DNA of 64,000 nucleotides from assembly GCA_024236295.1 (NCBI GenBank), contig JACKKT010000005.1, positions 146,908 to 210,907 of the forward strand. The letters are read 5' to 3'. Position 1 is the stretch's first letter. Each line of letters begins with the position of its first letter. The notes beneath the pieces were generated by a model, which saw nothing but the letters and a program-made list of their open reading frames with translations, ran no database searches and was not told the DNA's origin. The DNA comes from Kordiimonadaceae bacterium (lineage in GTDB: Bacteria; Pseudomonadota; Alphaproteobacteria; Sphingomonadales; Emcibacteraceae). This document shows, piece by piece, positions 17,269 through 25,898 of this stretch. Made by a program: the position numbers and the translations under genes.

Positions 17269-17626
17269 TTCCACTCCACTTCCTTACTAAATTCTATTAA
17301 TGGTACGTACACCCAAAAATGCGGTTTGTAGCGTCGTCGTCTTAAATAATTTTTCACTAATACGAACTGGCGATATAAGACTCATAATTGGCTGAGGATG
17401 ATATTATGGTGCAATAGTTAAGCAATGGTTACAATAACTTAGATGTATTTTAAATACATTTTCCAGTATTTTAAATGGTCAAAGAGCTATTTTTAGAACC
17501 ATTCCAATAAATTATTTAATATTTTTTTCCAATTGTCAGAATTTAGTAAAATTTTAGAGAACAACCAATCTTTTATAAGTTTAATCTCGAAAAATCTTAG
17601 TCATTTTTTGCACAAAAAAATTGAAG
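17269..17626. other. 358-base AT-rich gap between the two PAS genes
   Basis: This gap separates two paralogous leftward PAS genes and must contain the promoter of the PAS-MCP pair. It holds a 17-base palindrome at 17443-17459, listed separately, and several T- and A-runs. No coding frame is supported. Confidence 0.5.
17443..17459. promoter_or_regulatory. Palindrome upstream of the PAS-MCP operon
   Basis: ATGTATTT-T-AAATACAT is a perfect inverted repeat with 8-base arms and a single central base, about 175 bases upstream of the PAS start at 17268. It could be a regulator site. No regulator gene is adjacent, so the call is structural only. Confidence 0.35.
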
Positions 17627-18157
17627 TCAATTACCAAGGCTCCAGACAAATTCATCATAACTCATATTTTTTTCAGCTAACAAACTGTTGATAAAAGCGA
17701 CTCCGGCCTCCATCCCTTCCTTACGATTGGAATAGCCTTTTTCCACGTCCCTGATCTTCTTATACAAGTCGGAAATAATTCCAATATTCTTTTTTGGTGC
17801 CGTCCTTCTGCTTGAATGATAGCCGACAATTTCGCCTTTTTCGTCAAACGTCGGGGTAACATGGGCAAACACCCAGTAATAATGTCCCGACCTTGCCATA
17901 TTTTTCACATAAGCGAAAATCTCTTTTTTTTCCTGAATTGCCTGCCACAGCATATAAAAAATAGATCTCGGCATATCAGGGTGGCGAATAATGCTGTGGG
18001 GTGCCCCGATCGCTTCATCCGGTGCCATTTCAGCGACCCGGCAGAAAATATCATTGGCATAAATAATATGGCCTTTTAAGTCCGTTTTAGACACAATAAC
18101 TTCATTGTCATCAAATATATTTTCAATGTCTATCGGTGTAATTTGAGTATTGTTCAT
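17627..18157 (-). CDS. Second stand-alone Aer-type PAS protein
   Basis: A 176-residue paralog of the PAS protein encoded at 16738-17268, with the same domain order. It shares VSKTDLKGHIIYANDIFCRV, SIIRHPDMPRSIF (Arg58, His59, Asp61 in the FAD-contact positions of Aer), YVKNMARSGHYYWVFAHVTP, GYHSSRR and the tail motif NRKEGMEAGVAFI with SYDEFVWSLGN. The conserved tail outside the PAS suggests a docking or dimer element common to both. GGCGGGA precedes the ATG at 18157. It has no MCP of its own directly downstream; both PAS proteins may serve the one MCP at 15482, by inference. Confidence 0.88.
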   Translation of the reverse strand: MNNTQITPIDIENIFDDNEVIVSKTDLKGHIIYANDIFCRVAEMAPDEAIGAPHSIIRHPDMPRSIFYMLWQAIQEKKEIFAYVKNMARSGHYYWVFAHVTPTFDEKGEIVGYHSSRRTAPKKNIGIISDLYKKIRDVEKGYSNRKEGMEAGVAFINSLLAEKNMSYDEFVWSLGN

Positions 18158-18296
18158 TTTTCCCGCCTTCTATTATTTATTATTGAACGGATCATCCTCT
18201 ATTTTGGTTAATTTTTCATGAATTGCTTATATAGAAAAAGACATCAGCAGTTGCAGGATTGGCAAAACATATTTTCACTTATCATAATAAACAAAA

Positions 18297-18318
18297 CGGC
18301 CGATCTATTGACCGGCCG
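18297..18318 (-). terminator. Probable argC terminator
   Basis: CGGCCG (18297-18302) pairs with CGGCCG (18313-18318) around a 10-base loop. On the minus strand it is followed by TTTTGTTTATT, and it lies just after the argC stop at 18365. Confidence 0.7.
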
Positions 18319-18364
18319 ATAAGATTAAAATGTTTTAAATTCAACTGTATTTATTTGATAAATT

Positions 18365-19495
18365 TTATGGAAAAAGTGCCATCTGTTCCAATGATAATGC
18401 CTCGTCAAACCCGAACATAACGTTCATATTCTGAATGGCCTGACCGGATGACCCCTTAACAAGATTATCAATCACCGCAACAATGATTGCCCGGCCCGGA
18501 ATCCTGTCTTCAAATACTGCAATATGAGCATTATTGGAGCCACGAACATGGCGAGTAGCCGGAACCATCCCTTCATCCAGAATAGTGACAAATCTTTCAT
18601 CCGCGTAACGTGTTTTAAGTATATTCCTAAGATCTGAGGCAGATTGCCCGTTCTCCAGGCTGACATAAATGGTCTCAAGCTCACCCCTGTTCATTGGAAT
18701 TAAATGCGGGGTAAAATTGACCAGAAGATCAGAACCACAGGCCAGCGAAAGCTCCTGCTCAATTTCGGGAGCATGACGATGGGCCGCAATCCCGTATGGA
18801 TGCATCGCTTCTGAAACTTCGGTGAATAAATTTGCTTCCTTAAGGGATCTGCCAGCCCCGGTCACCCCTGACTTAGCATCAATGATAATCCCGTCCTTGC
18901 TAATTGCTTTTTCGGACAAAAGCGGCAGCAATGCAAGGAGAGCAGCCGTTGGATAACAGCCCGGACAGGCAACAAGTCGTGCATTTCTGATTTCTTCCCT
19001 GTAATGTTCAGTCAGCCCGTAGACGGCCTCTTTTTGAAGGGATAAGGCTTCATGCTCACCTCCATACCACTGGGCGTAAACTTCAGGATCACGTAATCTG
19101 AAATCAGCGCTAAGATCTATTACCTTAACGCTGCCTTTAATGGCATTGGCATAATCATCCGGCTGTTCAATTACCATTTCATCAATAAAATCATGACCGG
19201 TTGCATGCATGATCCCCCGAATAATTCGTTGTGATGTGGCGTGTGGCAGAGCACAGAAAACAACATCAAGCTCAAGCCCGGCCCACTCAACATCTGACAA
19301 TGCCATCAGATCAGGGAGCCCCTCACCGCCAAGATGCGGGAACACCTGCTCAATAGGCTCTCCTGCTTTACGGTCAGCCGTCATCAGCACAATATCAACA
19401 TAAGGATGACGTTGCAGAAGTCGGATCAGTTCTGCTCCCGTATAGCCGCTGGCGCCCAGAATGGCGGTTCTAAGTTTTTTATGAGGTGTTGTCAT
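18365..19495 (-). CDS. argC: N-acetyl-gamma-glutamyl-phosphate reductase
   Basis: A 376-residue enzyme of arginine biosynthesis that reduces N-acetylglutamyl-5-phosphate to the semialdehyde with NADPH. The N-terminal dinucleotide motif is GASGYTGAELIRLL and the catalytic cysteine is in VACPGCYPTAALL. Other visible family motifs are DLSADFRLRD, GVTGAGRS and HRHAPEIEQEL. The ATG at 19495 has an AGGAT site and gives the usual length; an in-frame codon at 19543 would add 16 atypical residues. No other arginine-pathway gene is adjacent, so it is a single-gene unit with its own terminator. Confidence 0.95.
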   Translation of the reverse strand: MTTPHKKLRTAILGASGYTGAELIRLLQRHPYVDIVLMTADRKAGEPIEQVFPHLGGEGLPDLMALSDVEWAGLELDVVFCALPHATSQRIIRGIMHATGHDFIDEMVIEQPDDYANAIKGSVKVIDLSADFRLRDPEVYAQWYGGEHEALSLQKEAVYGLTEHYREEIRNARLVACPGCYPTAALLALLPLLSEKAISKDGIIIDAKSGVTGAGRSLKEANLFTEVSEAMHPYGIAAHRHAPEIEQELSLACGSDLLVNFTPHLIPMNRGELETIYVSLENGQSASDLRNILKTRYADERFVTILDEGMVPATRHVRGSNNAHIAVFEDRIPGRAIIVAVIDNLVKGSSGQAIQNMNVMFGFDEALSLEQMALFP

Positions 19496-19627
19496 ATCCT
19501 GCCCTTCGTTAAATATGTGTCTGATATAGCCCTTTTCGGACATGCGTTCAATTCATTTTGCTTATCACAAAATATTATGACGCCAATTTGACATATTTTT
19601 CAAAGGGTGGAATATTTTTTAAATATA

Positions 19628-19969
19628 TTATTGGCTCTTGCGCTCTACAGTGAATTTATCCATGAAACTGATCAAAAGTTCCTTTGATAGAAGGCTATTT
19701 TCACCATCGCAGGTATTGCTTAGTTCTTCGATGCGTATTTGACCATCGCTTAACCCGGATTGCCGGTTCTGTTCCCTGACTGTTGCCAACCATTTGCGAC
19801 GCTGCGCATTAAAATTACCCGTGCTGTCTATCATCGGGGTTATTTCTTCCATAAGTGCCAGGGTTAATGAATTTTCCTGAGCGTGAGAAGGAGCGCAAAA
19901 TATTGCACCAGAACTTAATGCCATGATCAGGCAGATAGATTTTATGAATATACGGTTTTTAAAAATCAT
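19628..19969 (-). CDS. Small exported protein of unknown function
   Basis: A 113-residue protein with a clear signal peptide (hydrophobic core SICLIMALSSGAIF, cleavage near SHAQ). The mature part is about 80 residues, helical, with a single Cys (in SNTCDGEN). GAGAAAA precedes the ATG at 19969. No family was recognised. Its neighbours on the same strand are the repeat protein at 20186 and argC, with gaps that suggest separate units. Confidence 0.6.
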   Translation of the reverse strand: MIFKNRIFIKSICLIMALSSGAIFCAPSHAQENSLTLALMEEITPMIDSTGNFNAQRRKWLATVREQNRQSGLSDGQIRIEELSNTCDGENSLLSKELLISFMDKFTVERKSQ

Positions 19970-20137
19970 TTCATTTTCTCATATTTTTGAAAAAATTTAA
20001 CAATTCTTACAACGCGAAAATACTTTTCTGTAAGCGTTCAATGCGGGCACTGATTACAGAATAATTAACAAATGTTAACAAATGTTAAACAAACATTAAA
20101 AATGCTCCACACGGCCCCTTTTTTATTTTACCAATAA

Positions 20138-20162
20138 AAAAGCCCCGTAAAACGGGGCTTTT
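20138..20162 (-). terminator. Strong intrinsic terminator
   Basis: AAAAGCCCCGT (20138-20148) pairs perfectly with ACGGGGCTTTT (20152-20162) around a 3-base loop. It is just downstream of the leftward repeat-protein gene ending at 20186. Confidence 0.85.
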
Positions 20163-20185
20163 AAAAAACTGAAATCAGATTTTGA

Positions 20186-20731
20186 TTAGTTATTAATGGC
20201 ACCTTTAGCAATTTCACGCGCATTTTTTGCTTCTTCTTTTGCCAGCTCACGGGCTTGTTTGGCTTCTTCACGCGCAAGTTCACGGGCATCCTTGGCTTCT
20301 TCCCTTGCAATTTCACGGGCCTGTTTGGCTTCTTCCCTTGCAATTTCACGTGCTTCTTTCGCTTCTTCGCGTGCTTGTTTTGCTTCTTCTACAGAAGCAA
20401 GGTGATCATCACGACGCTGGCGCAGGCTCTCTTTTCTTTGCTCACGGGCTGCTTCGAAAGCCGCGTTTATTTCCTGCATCTGCTCCTGATTGGTCAGGCT
20501 GTCATCATCTGTGCCGTCTTCGTTTTCAGTTGCCTCATCGTCGTCTTCATATTTCTCTCTGGCCGCAAGCGCTGCTTTGCGCTCTTCGCGGGCTTGGGTA
20601 AAATCGGCATTAATTTGTTCCATAGTCGGTGTAGCATCAACATCTGTCTCTGCTTCCTGTGCTTGTGCCGCTGATCCGATAGCGAATGTGACCCCCACTG
20701 CAAGCATAGATATTAATGTTTTATAAGACAT
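20186..20731 (-). CDS. Exported helical protein with 11-residue EEAKxARExAR repeats
   Basis: A 181-residue protein with a signal peptide ending at AAQAQ. An acidic middle (EDDDEATENEDGTDDD) is followed by a C-terminal block, residues 115-176, built of a partial unit plus five repeats of EEAKxAREIAR. Each repeat is 11 residues (hendecad). Such periodicity favours a right-handed coiled coil or a long single charged helix. The function is unknown; exported Ala/Lys/Glu-rich helices elsewhere serve as spacers, cell-surface binders or stress proteins. The ATG at 20731 has a GGAG site; an upstream TTG overlaps that site and is rejected. Confidence 0.75.
   Translation of the reverse strand: MSYKTLISMLAVGVTFAIGSAAQAQEAETDVDATPTMEQINADFTQAREERKAALAAREKYEDDDEATENEDGTDDDSLTNQEQMQEINAAFEAAREQRKESLRQRRDDHLASVEEAKQAREEAKEAREIAREEAKQAREIAREEAKDARELAREEAKQARELAKEEAKNAREIAKGAINN
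20204..20389 (-). repeat. Coding tandem repeat, 33-base unit
   Basis: Five 33-base units plus a 21-base partial unit encode the EEAKxARExAR repeats of the exported helical protein. The copies are similar but not identical at the DNA level, so it is an older array that could still change length by slippage or recombination. Confidence 0.85.
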
Positions 20732-20872
20732 TTTTGGCTCCAATTAATTATTTTAAAAGTAATCAGTAAGTTTAAGACTCAATTTGTCAAAAATAAGGAA
20801 ATTGTCTTAACAGATTAATAAAATTCCTTAAAACTCTATATACTATCACAGTTTCTCTTAAGAATTTTAGTC

Positions 20873-21799
20873 TTAATATTCCCAGCCGACGGTCAGTGTC
20901 CAGATATTTTCACTATAATCCACCGGGGCAAAGGTTGAGTTGGAATTTATATGTTCGAATTCCGCTTTTGCACTGAACCCGTTTTTAATCGGCACCTGCC
21001 ATGAAGCGGATAAAGAATGACGGGTATCTGATCTGACAACCGTGTCATATAGAAGGCTGGCATCATCATAATCACGTGATTGTAATTTATATCCGGCCCT
21101 GACCGTGGTTTCACGCTGCATAAAATCAACGGGCAATTTTGTCGATATTTCAATAACATGTCCGGTATAGGCATAGGCAAGCTGGTCGGTCTTATGATCA
21201 AGATAGGTATAACCGGCAGTAACAGTACGCCCCTTCCCCATTAGATAAATGGCTTTGATGGAGCCACTATTTCTTTTAGCATTTCGACCAAGCAAGGCTG
21301 TCTGCTTGAATTTCTGTTTCTGATATTCATAAGATCCAAGCAGGTAAACTTTATTTCCTGCTGTCAGATAGCCGATATTGGGACGAATAGTATTTATATC
21401 AATAAATGAATTTCCACCCAGTCTGACAGCATTGAAACTATAAGCCAGTCCCAGATCAATATCACTAACTGTATAACGACCATCCAGATTTATGCCATGC
21501 AGTGTCATATCAAATGCATCAAGATCCTGATGACGGTTCATATATAAATTATATCCGGCCGAAAATCCGTATTGTTTGTCATCGACAAATTTGTAATCTG
21601 CTGATCCGTCGAAAACGAAGGCTTCATCACCAACATTGCTCGTCGCATCAATAGCATCCACTGTTATGTTACTGTCGCTTTCAATCCCTGCATTAACAGA
21701 AAGGGATAAAGGTTCCCCTTCCACTGCGGCAAAAGCCGAAAGGGCGCTGCTGCTTAAAAGTGTTGTTGCCAGTAATATAATTCGTGAATTGCTCATCAT
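20873..21799 (-). CDS. Outer-membrane beta-barrel protein of unknown function
   Basis: A protein of about 308 residues with a signal peptide ending at ALSAFA. The mature part opens LSLSVNAGIESDSNITVD, a pattern seen at the start of several outer-membrane barrel families, and proceeds in alternating strands to a C-terminal aromatic (WEY). It may be related to DUF560/Slam-like or generic porin-like barrels, but no diagnostic motif settles this. AGGAAAG lies before the tandem ATGs at 21799 and 21796. It is a single gene between two leftward units. Confidence 0.65.
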   Translation of the reverse strand: MMSNSRIILLATTLLSSSALSAFAAVEGEPLSLSVNAGIESDSNITVDAIDATSNVGDEAFVFDGSADYKFVDDKQYGFSAGYNLYMNRHQDLDAFDMTLHGINLDGRYTVSDIDLGLAYSFNAVRLGGNSFIDINTIRPNIGYLTAGNKVYLLGSYEYQKQKFKQTALLGRNAKRNSGSIKAIYLMGKGRTVTAGYTYLDHKTDQLAYAYTGHVIEISTKLPVDFMQRETTVRAGYKLQSRDYDDASLLYDTVVRSDTRHSLSASWQVPIKNGFSAKAEFEHINSNSTFAPVDYSENIWTLTVGWEY

Positions 21800-21892
21800 C
21801 AACTTTCCTGATTTTTCTTTTGGTAATAAAAATTTATGGCCATTATGTGATGATAAAAATTAAAGGTTTGTTAATAGCTGAATAAAATTAAA

Positions 21893-21925
21893 AAAAGCAC
21901 TGCCTGAAATTACGGCAGTGCTTTT
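21893..21925 (-). terminator. Terminator of the VOC lipoprotein gene
   Basis: AAAAGCACTGCC (21893-21904) pairs with GGCAGTGCTTTT (21914-21925) around a 9-base loop. It lies just downstream of the stop at 21949. Confidence 0.85.
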
Positions 21926-21948
21926 AAATCTGATTAATAAGTTAATAT

Positions 21949-22959
21949 CTATTCCTGGCCTACCGCAGCGCGGATCGCTTTATTCGCTTCTTCATCAAGA
22001 AATTGGTCAATCTCAATATAATAATTATCGGGATCATAACCGATCACAATATCAATCAGCACATTGCCGTCCTCGTCTGCTTCATGAAAAAGATCTTTTG
22101 TGCGAAGCTTAAAAGTGGGTTCGTTTTTAAGATGATCATACCAGGCCTTGGCACTAGAGGTCAGGAACCCGACATTGACCGCTTTTTCATGGGTCGCATT
22201 ATGAATGCCGCGGCCGTCCAGCACCAGTCCAATATATCCTGTTCTGGAAGATGTATAAATATCTGAATAAGGCTGCTCAACAATTTTTTCAAGTCCCATG
22301 ACATCATGATAAAAATCAGCGGCCTCTTTCGCATCCTTATGATAAAGCCAGTATATACTACCTTTAAAACCCAGATCCATTGGCCGTGAGCTTTGCGCAT
22401 AAGGGTCAGCAAAAATATTTTCCGACGCCTCAAGCAGCGGCATAAATTTTACATTTTCCTCATGCGGGGCAAAATGTTCAAATTCAAGAATATATCCGCC
22501 AGGGTCCGTGACCAGAAATCCGTTATGGGGACTATCGCCAAGTGGTTTTGGCGGGCTTTTGATATTTAAATTCCTGGACTGTGCATATTGGTACCAGCCA
22601 TCAATCTGGTCCGTCAGTAGGGCAATGGCAATTGTTTTTGGCTCATCCGCCGAATGCATTCCCCGGCCTGATCCGTCATCATTAACCAGTGTTATAAAGG
22701 TGGTCGGGCTGGTCTGATAAATTATGGCAAAACCAGGAAACTCAAATACATTTTTAAGTCCCATTATTTTGCCGTAAAATTTAACGGCCTCATCATAATT
22801 CTTATAATAAAGAAAGGCATTATTGCCGATAATGTCGCGGGTGGCCTCTCTCACATCGTCCATTGTTACCGACTTGTCATTGGAGGTATCGTTATCCGAG
22901 CATCCGGTTATAAAGACACAGGACAGAATGATCAGCATTCGCCTGAAAAATGTTCCCAT
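21949..22959 (-). CDS. Lipoprotein with two VOC (glyoxalase-fold) domains
   Basis: A 336-residue lipoprotein with lipobox FITGC (Cys20). Two VOC modules follow, about residues 47-165 (NAFLYYKNYDEAVKFYGKIMGL ... GYILEFEHF, each half under 20) and about 198-325 (KGSIYWLYHKDAKEAADFYHDVMGL region, ending NYYIEIDQF). Each has the conserved Glu near its end that often binds metal in glyoxalase I-type enzymes. VOC proteins include isomerases, dioxygenases and non-enzymatic binders; the anchored location makes a binding or resistance role as likely as catalysis. GGAGATTAGT precedes the ATG at 22959. Confidence 0.8.
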   Translation of the reverse strand: MGTFFRRMLIILSCVFITGCSDNDTSNDKSVTMDDVREATRDIIGNNAFLYYKNYDEAVKFYGKIMGLKNVFEFPGFAIIYQTSPTTFITLVNDDGSGRGMHSADEPKTIAIALLTDQIDGWYQYAQSRNLNIKSPPKPLGDSPHNGFLVTDPGGYILEFEHFAPHEENVKFMPLLEASENIFADPYAQSSRPMDLGFKGSIYWLYHKDAKEAADFYHDVMGLEKIVEQPYSDIYTSSRTGYIGLVLDGRGIHNATHEKAVNVGFLTSSAKAWYDHLKNEPTFKLRTKDLFHEADEDGNVLIDIVIGYDPDNYYIEIDQFLDEEANKAIRAAVGQE

Positions 22960-23135
22960 ACTAATCTCCCATATTTATATACCGACAAAGTTTACTCATT
23001 GCCGTCTATAATAGCAATTATTTCGTTATTATCATCAGAAAGACCAAAATGATCAAGTCCTGCTGATTGACTTATCCTTTGTTAATATAGTAGCTTTTTC
23101 AAAATCACAAAATTAAATACGAAAAGGAATATTCC

Positions 23136-24155
23136 ATGAAAACAGGGGTTCTGAAATACGCTATTTTCGTTGCACTTTTTCCCGCTTTATCGTTCGCTCA
23201 GCTGGTTAAAAAGGATAACACAACAAGCCATAATTATTTTAACGACGACGGCACTATGCGTGTTGCCATCGCCAAGCAGGTGCAAATGCCCTCATCCGGC
23301 GGCAAGCTCGCCGCTGATGGCCCGCATATCATGGCCAATGGCGGCATACAGGATATGCTGCGTGATATTGGGGCGACGGTGCGTGTCTCCAACGCTGAAC
23401 TCTCGGATCGGGAAAAAACAGAATATGGCAGCTGGCGCAAAATGGGCTATGCCAATGGTCGACTTGCCGACAATGTCATGCAAAATGAAGCGGACGGCTA
23501 TTTTACGATTGGTTTTCTTGCCACCTGTCCGTCCTCGCTCGGCATGCTGGCCGGGCTTCAGCAGTCTTTAACCTCCACCGATACATCATCGGTCAGTATT
23601 CTGTGGCTAGATGCCCATGCTGATTACAACACACCGGAAACCACCCGCTCCGGTTCCATGGGCGGCATGCCACTGGCGATTGCCAATGGTCTTGCCCTTC
23701 AACAGGTGCGCCGCGATTCAAAACTGGATCCGCCATTGCCTTCAAGCCATATTGTCACTGCCGGCCTTCGTGATGTTGACCCGATGGAACAGCATATGCT
23801 TGATGTTGCGCGCATACAGAATATTACAGTTGATGATATCCGCAATCTGACCAAAAATGTTTATGATCAGATGGAAGCACTCAGCAAGGTCTCCGATAAA
23901 ATTTATGTCCATATTGATCTTGATATTCTTGATGCGTCCGAAGTGCCGTTTCATAATTATCCGACAGAAAACGGCCCGACCAGCTATGAACTGGCCAAAT
24001 TATTCAAGGAAATATTTAAAAAATATCCAAAAACGGCCGCCATCGGTTTTGCCTCCATTCCTGCGGAAGACCCGGGACAGGTCACATTGAAAGCGGTAAA
24101 CCGTATGGTTGTCGGCGCGATTGAAGGCATCAAAGAACGCGAAGGGAATATGTAA
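23136..24155 (+). CDS. Exported arginase/ureohydrolase-fold protein with altered metal site
   Basis: A 339-residue protein with signal peptide MKTGVLKYAIFVALFPALSFA. The ureohydrolase fold is shown by WLDAHADYN (Asp159, His161, Asp163) and VHIDLDILD (Asp261, Asp263), which bind the two manganese ions in arginases and agmatinases. The first family motif, GGDHS, is absent: the equivalent stretch reads ATCPSSLG, with Cys131 where the ligand His should be. That leaves five of six ligands, plus a possible Cys ligand. Export from the cytoplasm is also uncommon for the family. It may hydrolyse a guanidino compound in the periplasm, but this is not certain. AAGGAA precedes the ATG. Confidence 0.8.
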   Translation: MKTGVLKYAIFVALFPALSFAQLVKKDNTTSHNYFNDDGTMRVAIAKQVQMPSSGGKLAADGPHIMANGGIQDMLRDIGATVRVSNAELSDREKTEYGSWRKMGYANGRLADNVMQNEADGYFTIGFLATCPSSLGMLAGLQQSLTSTDTSSVSILWLDAHADYNTPETTRSGSMGGMPLAIANGLALQQVRRDSKLDPPLPSSHIVTAGLRDVDPMEQHMLDVARIQNITVDDIRNLTKNVYDQMEALSKVSDKIYVHIDLDILDASEVPFHNYPTENGPTSYELAKLFKEIFKKYPKTAAIGFASIPAEDPGQVTLKAVNRMVVGAIEGIKEREGNM

Positions 24156-24157
24156 CC

Positions 24158-24505
24158 ATGCCCCATTGTGTCATTGAGTATACCCGTGATATTGAAAATA
24201 AAATTGATGTGCCTTCACTGCTTAACGTTGCCTTTGATGCCGTTGAAAGTTCCGGTCATTTTGATCGTGCTTCGATCAAGGCGCGTGCTATAGGGTTTGA
24301 TATATTTAAATCCGGTCAAAGCCGTGATGATTATATTCATGTTAAGCTGCGGATACTGTCCGGACGAACGGCGGAAGAAAAAAAATTCTTAAGCGATCAT
24401 TTAATCGCCGCCCTTGGCCCCCATATCGGCAACACCAAAAGTCTGACGGTGGAAATTATTGACATGGACCGCGGCAGTTACGGAAAGCTCATTGCCCCCG
24501 ATTAA
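24158..24505 (+). CDS. 5-carboxymethyl-2-hydroxymuconate isomerase family protein
   Basis: A 115-residue protein beginning MPHCVIEYTRDIE, the standard start of the HpaF/CHMI family, in which Pro2 of the gene product (Pro1 after Met removal) is the catalytic base. Length and the C-terminal LTVEIIDMDRGSYGKL also fit. CHMI isomerises a dienoic acid in homoprotocatechuate breakdown, but no other gene of that pathway is here, so it may act on a different keto-enol substrate. It starts two bases after the stop of the arginase-fold gene and is surely in the same operon. Confidence 0.85.
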   Translation: MPHCVIEYTRDIENKIDVPSLLNVAFDAVESSGHFDRASIKARAIGFDIFKSGQSRDDYIHVKLRILSGRTAEEKKFLSDHLIAALGPHIGNTKSLTVEIIDMDRGSYGKLIAPD

Positions 24506-24509
24506 ATGA

Positions 24510-25550
24510 TCAGGCGAATTTATTCCTCGTCCGGTTGGCGATGGATACCAGTGACAACATCACCGGCACTTCAACTAGAACGCCAACCACAGTGGCAAGG
24601 GCAGCGCCCGAGTCAAGCCCGAACAGGCTGATCGCCACCGCAACCGCCAGTTCAAAAAAATTGGACGTACCGATCATTGCCGCCGGGGCCGCCACATTAT
24701 GCGGGATTTTCCAGAAATACGCCCAGCCATAGGCAATGGCAAAAATTCCATATGTCTGAATGATGAGCGGCATTGCTATCAGCAGTATAATCAGCGGCTT
24801 TGCCAGAATAGTCTCAGCCTGTAAGCCAAAAAGGATTACCACCGTCGCCAGCAACCCGATCATTGACCAGGGTTCAAGCGACTTGGTAAACCTGTTTAAT
24901 GCCCTTAAATCATTTTTTCTGACCAGCATGCGGCGGGTAAGCGCTCCCGCTGCCAGAGGAATTACCACATATAGCAGGACGGATAGAAATAATGTCTGCC
25001 ACGGCACGATGATATCGGTCATATCCAGCAGAAAGGCCGCAATCGGTGCAAAGGCGAATATCATAATAAGATCATTGATCGATACCTGCACCAGTGTATA
25101 TCCGGCATCACCGCGGGTCAGCTGGCTCCAGACAAAAACCATCGCTGTACATGGCGCCACCCCAAGCAGAATCATACCAGCAATATATTCCTTTGCGTCA
25201 TGTACACTGACCAGCCCTATATAAATATATTCAAAAAACAGTACGCCGATTGCTGCCATGCTGAACGGCTTAATCAGCCAGTTGATCACCAGCGTGATCA
25301 AAAGCCCGCGCGGACGACTGCCAAGATCTTTAAGACTGGTAAAATCAATCTGGGTCATCATGGGATAGATCATGATCCAGATCAGCACTGCCACCACCAT
25401 ATTGACATTGGCATACTCAAGGCTGGCAATCATGGAAAACAGTCCCGGAACAATATTTCCAAGCAAAATACCGCATATTATCGATAATCCGACCCAGAGG
25501 CTTAAATACCGGCCAAAAGTGCCAAGCGGTGAATTTTTTTGGTCTTCCAT
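24510..25550 (-). CDS. acr3: ACR3-type arsenite efflux transporter
   Basis: A 346-residue membrane protein with about ten hydrophobic helices. Family motifs include IMIYPMMTQIDF, the conserved Cys in LLGVAPCTAMVFVWS (about residue 133) and the late APAAMIGTSNFFELAVAVA. ACR3 proteins expel arsenite, driven by the proton gradient. The arsR-type regulator gene ends 13 bases upstream, so the two form an operon. Its stop is only four bases from the convergent CHMI gene, with no terminator between them, so readthrough antisense transcription is possible. Confidence 0.92.
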   Translation of the reverse strand: MEDQKNSPLGTFGRYLSLWVGLSIICGILLGNIVPGLFSMIASLEYANVNMVVAVLIWIMIYPMMTQIDFTSLKDLGSRPRGLLITLVINWLIKPFSMAAIGVLFFEYIYIGLVSVHDAKEYIAGMILLGVAPCTAMVFVWSQLTRGDAGYTLVQVSINDLIMIFAFAPIAAFLLDMTDIIVPWQTLFLSVLLYVVIPLAAGALTRRMLVRKNDLRALNRFTKSLEPWSMIGLLATVVILFGLQAETILAKPLIILLIAMPLIIQTYGIFAIAYGWAYFWKIPHNVAAPAAMIGTSNFFELAVAVAISLFGLDSGAALATVVGVLVEVPVMLSLVSIANRTRNKFA

Positions 25551-25562
25551 TAAATGCGTCCG

Positions 25563-25898
25563 TTAGCAGTGTTTTTTATTTTTCAGTCGTGAGGGAGTAA
25601 GGCAATCCGCATCGGAAGAAATGCAGCAGTTTTCAGCCATGAAATTCATCAGACCTTCAATCTGCTCCAGCGCAGCAAAATATATAATACTGCGCCCTTC
25701 CCGCTTTGAGGTGACAAGTCCGGCATGGCTTAAATGCGATAAATGGAAGGAAAGCGTATTTTGCGGCACACCGAGCTTATCACTAAGCACCGTTGCCGCA
25801 CAGCCACTCACCCCGTACTCAACCAGCAGCCTAAAGGCACGAAGCCTGGTTTCCTGTGAAAGCGATTGAAACGCTGAAAGGGCATTTTTTATATCCAT
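25563..25898 (-). CDS. arsR: ArsR family metalloid-responsive repressor
   Basis: A 111-residue winged-helix protein with a recognition helix in LGVPQNTLSFHLSHLSHAGLV and wing KREGRSIIYF. It lacks the ELCVCDL site of classic ArsR. Its C-terminus instead has Cys91-Cys92 and Cys99 (ENCC, DADC), which resembles the C-terminal As(III) site described for Acidithiobacillus-type ArsR. Binding of arsenite should release it from DNA and turn on itself and acr3. The ATG at 25898 lies inside a symmetrical operator and about nine bases from a -10 box, so the mRNA is probably leaderless. Confidence 0.92.
   Translation of the reverse strand: MDIKNALSAFQSLSQETRLRAFRLLVEYGVSGCAATVLSDKLGVPQNTLSFHLSHLSHAGLVTSKREGRSIIYFAALEQIEGLMNFMAENCCISSDADCLTPSRLKNKKHC

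Noticed and set aside
20204..20389. Possible CRISPR array, because of regular 33-base units
   Set aside because: The units are contiguous with no spacers, keep the reading frame and encode a regular peptide. No cas genes are present.
20196..20674. Plus-strand open frames with Ser/Ala/Phe-rich repeats opposite the 11-residue repeat gene
   Set aside because: The repeats are a mirror of the 33-base coding array on the minus strand, where the protein has a ribosome site, signal peptide and terminator.
24158..24505. Homoprotocatechuate degradation operon, suggested by the CHMI-like gene
   Set aside because: No other hpa-type gene is in the window, and the neighbour is an arginase-fold protein, so the pathway cannot be claimed.
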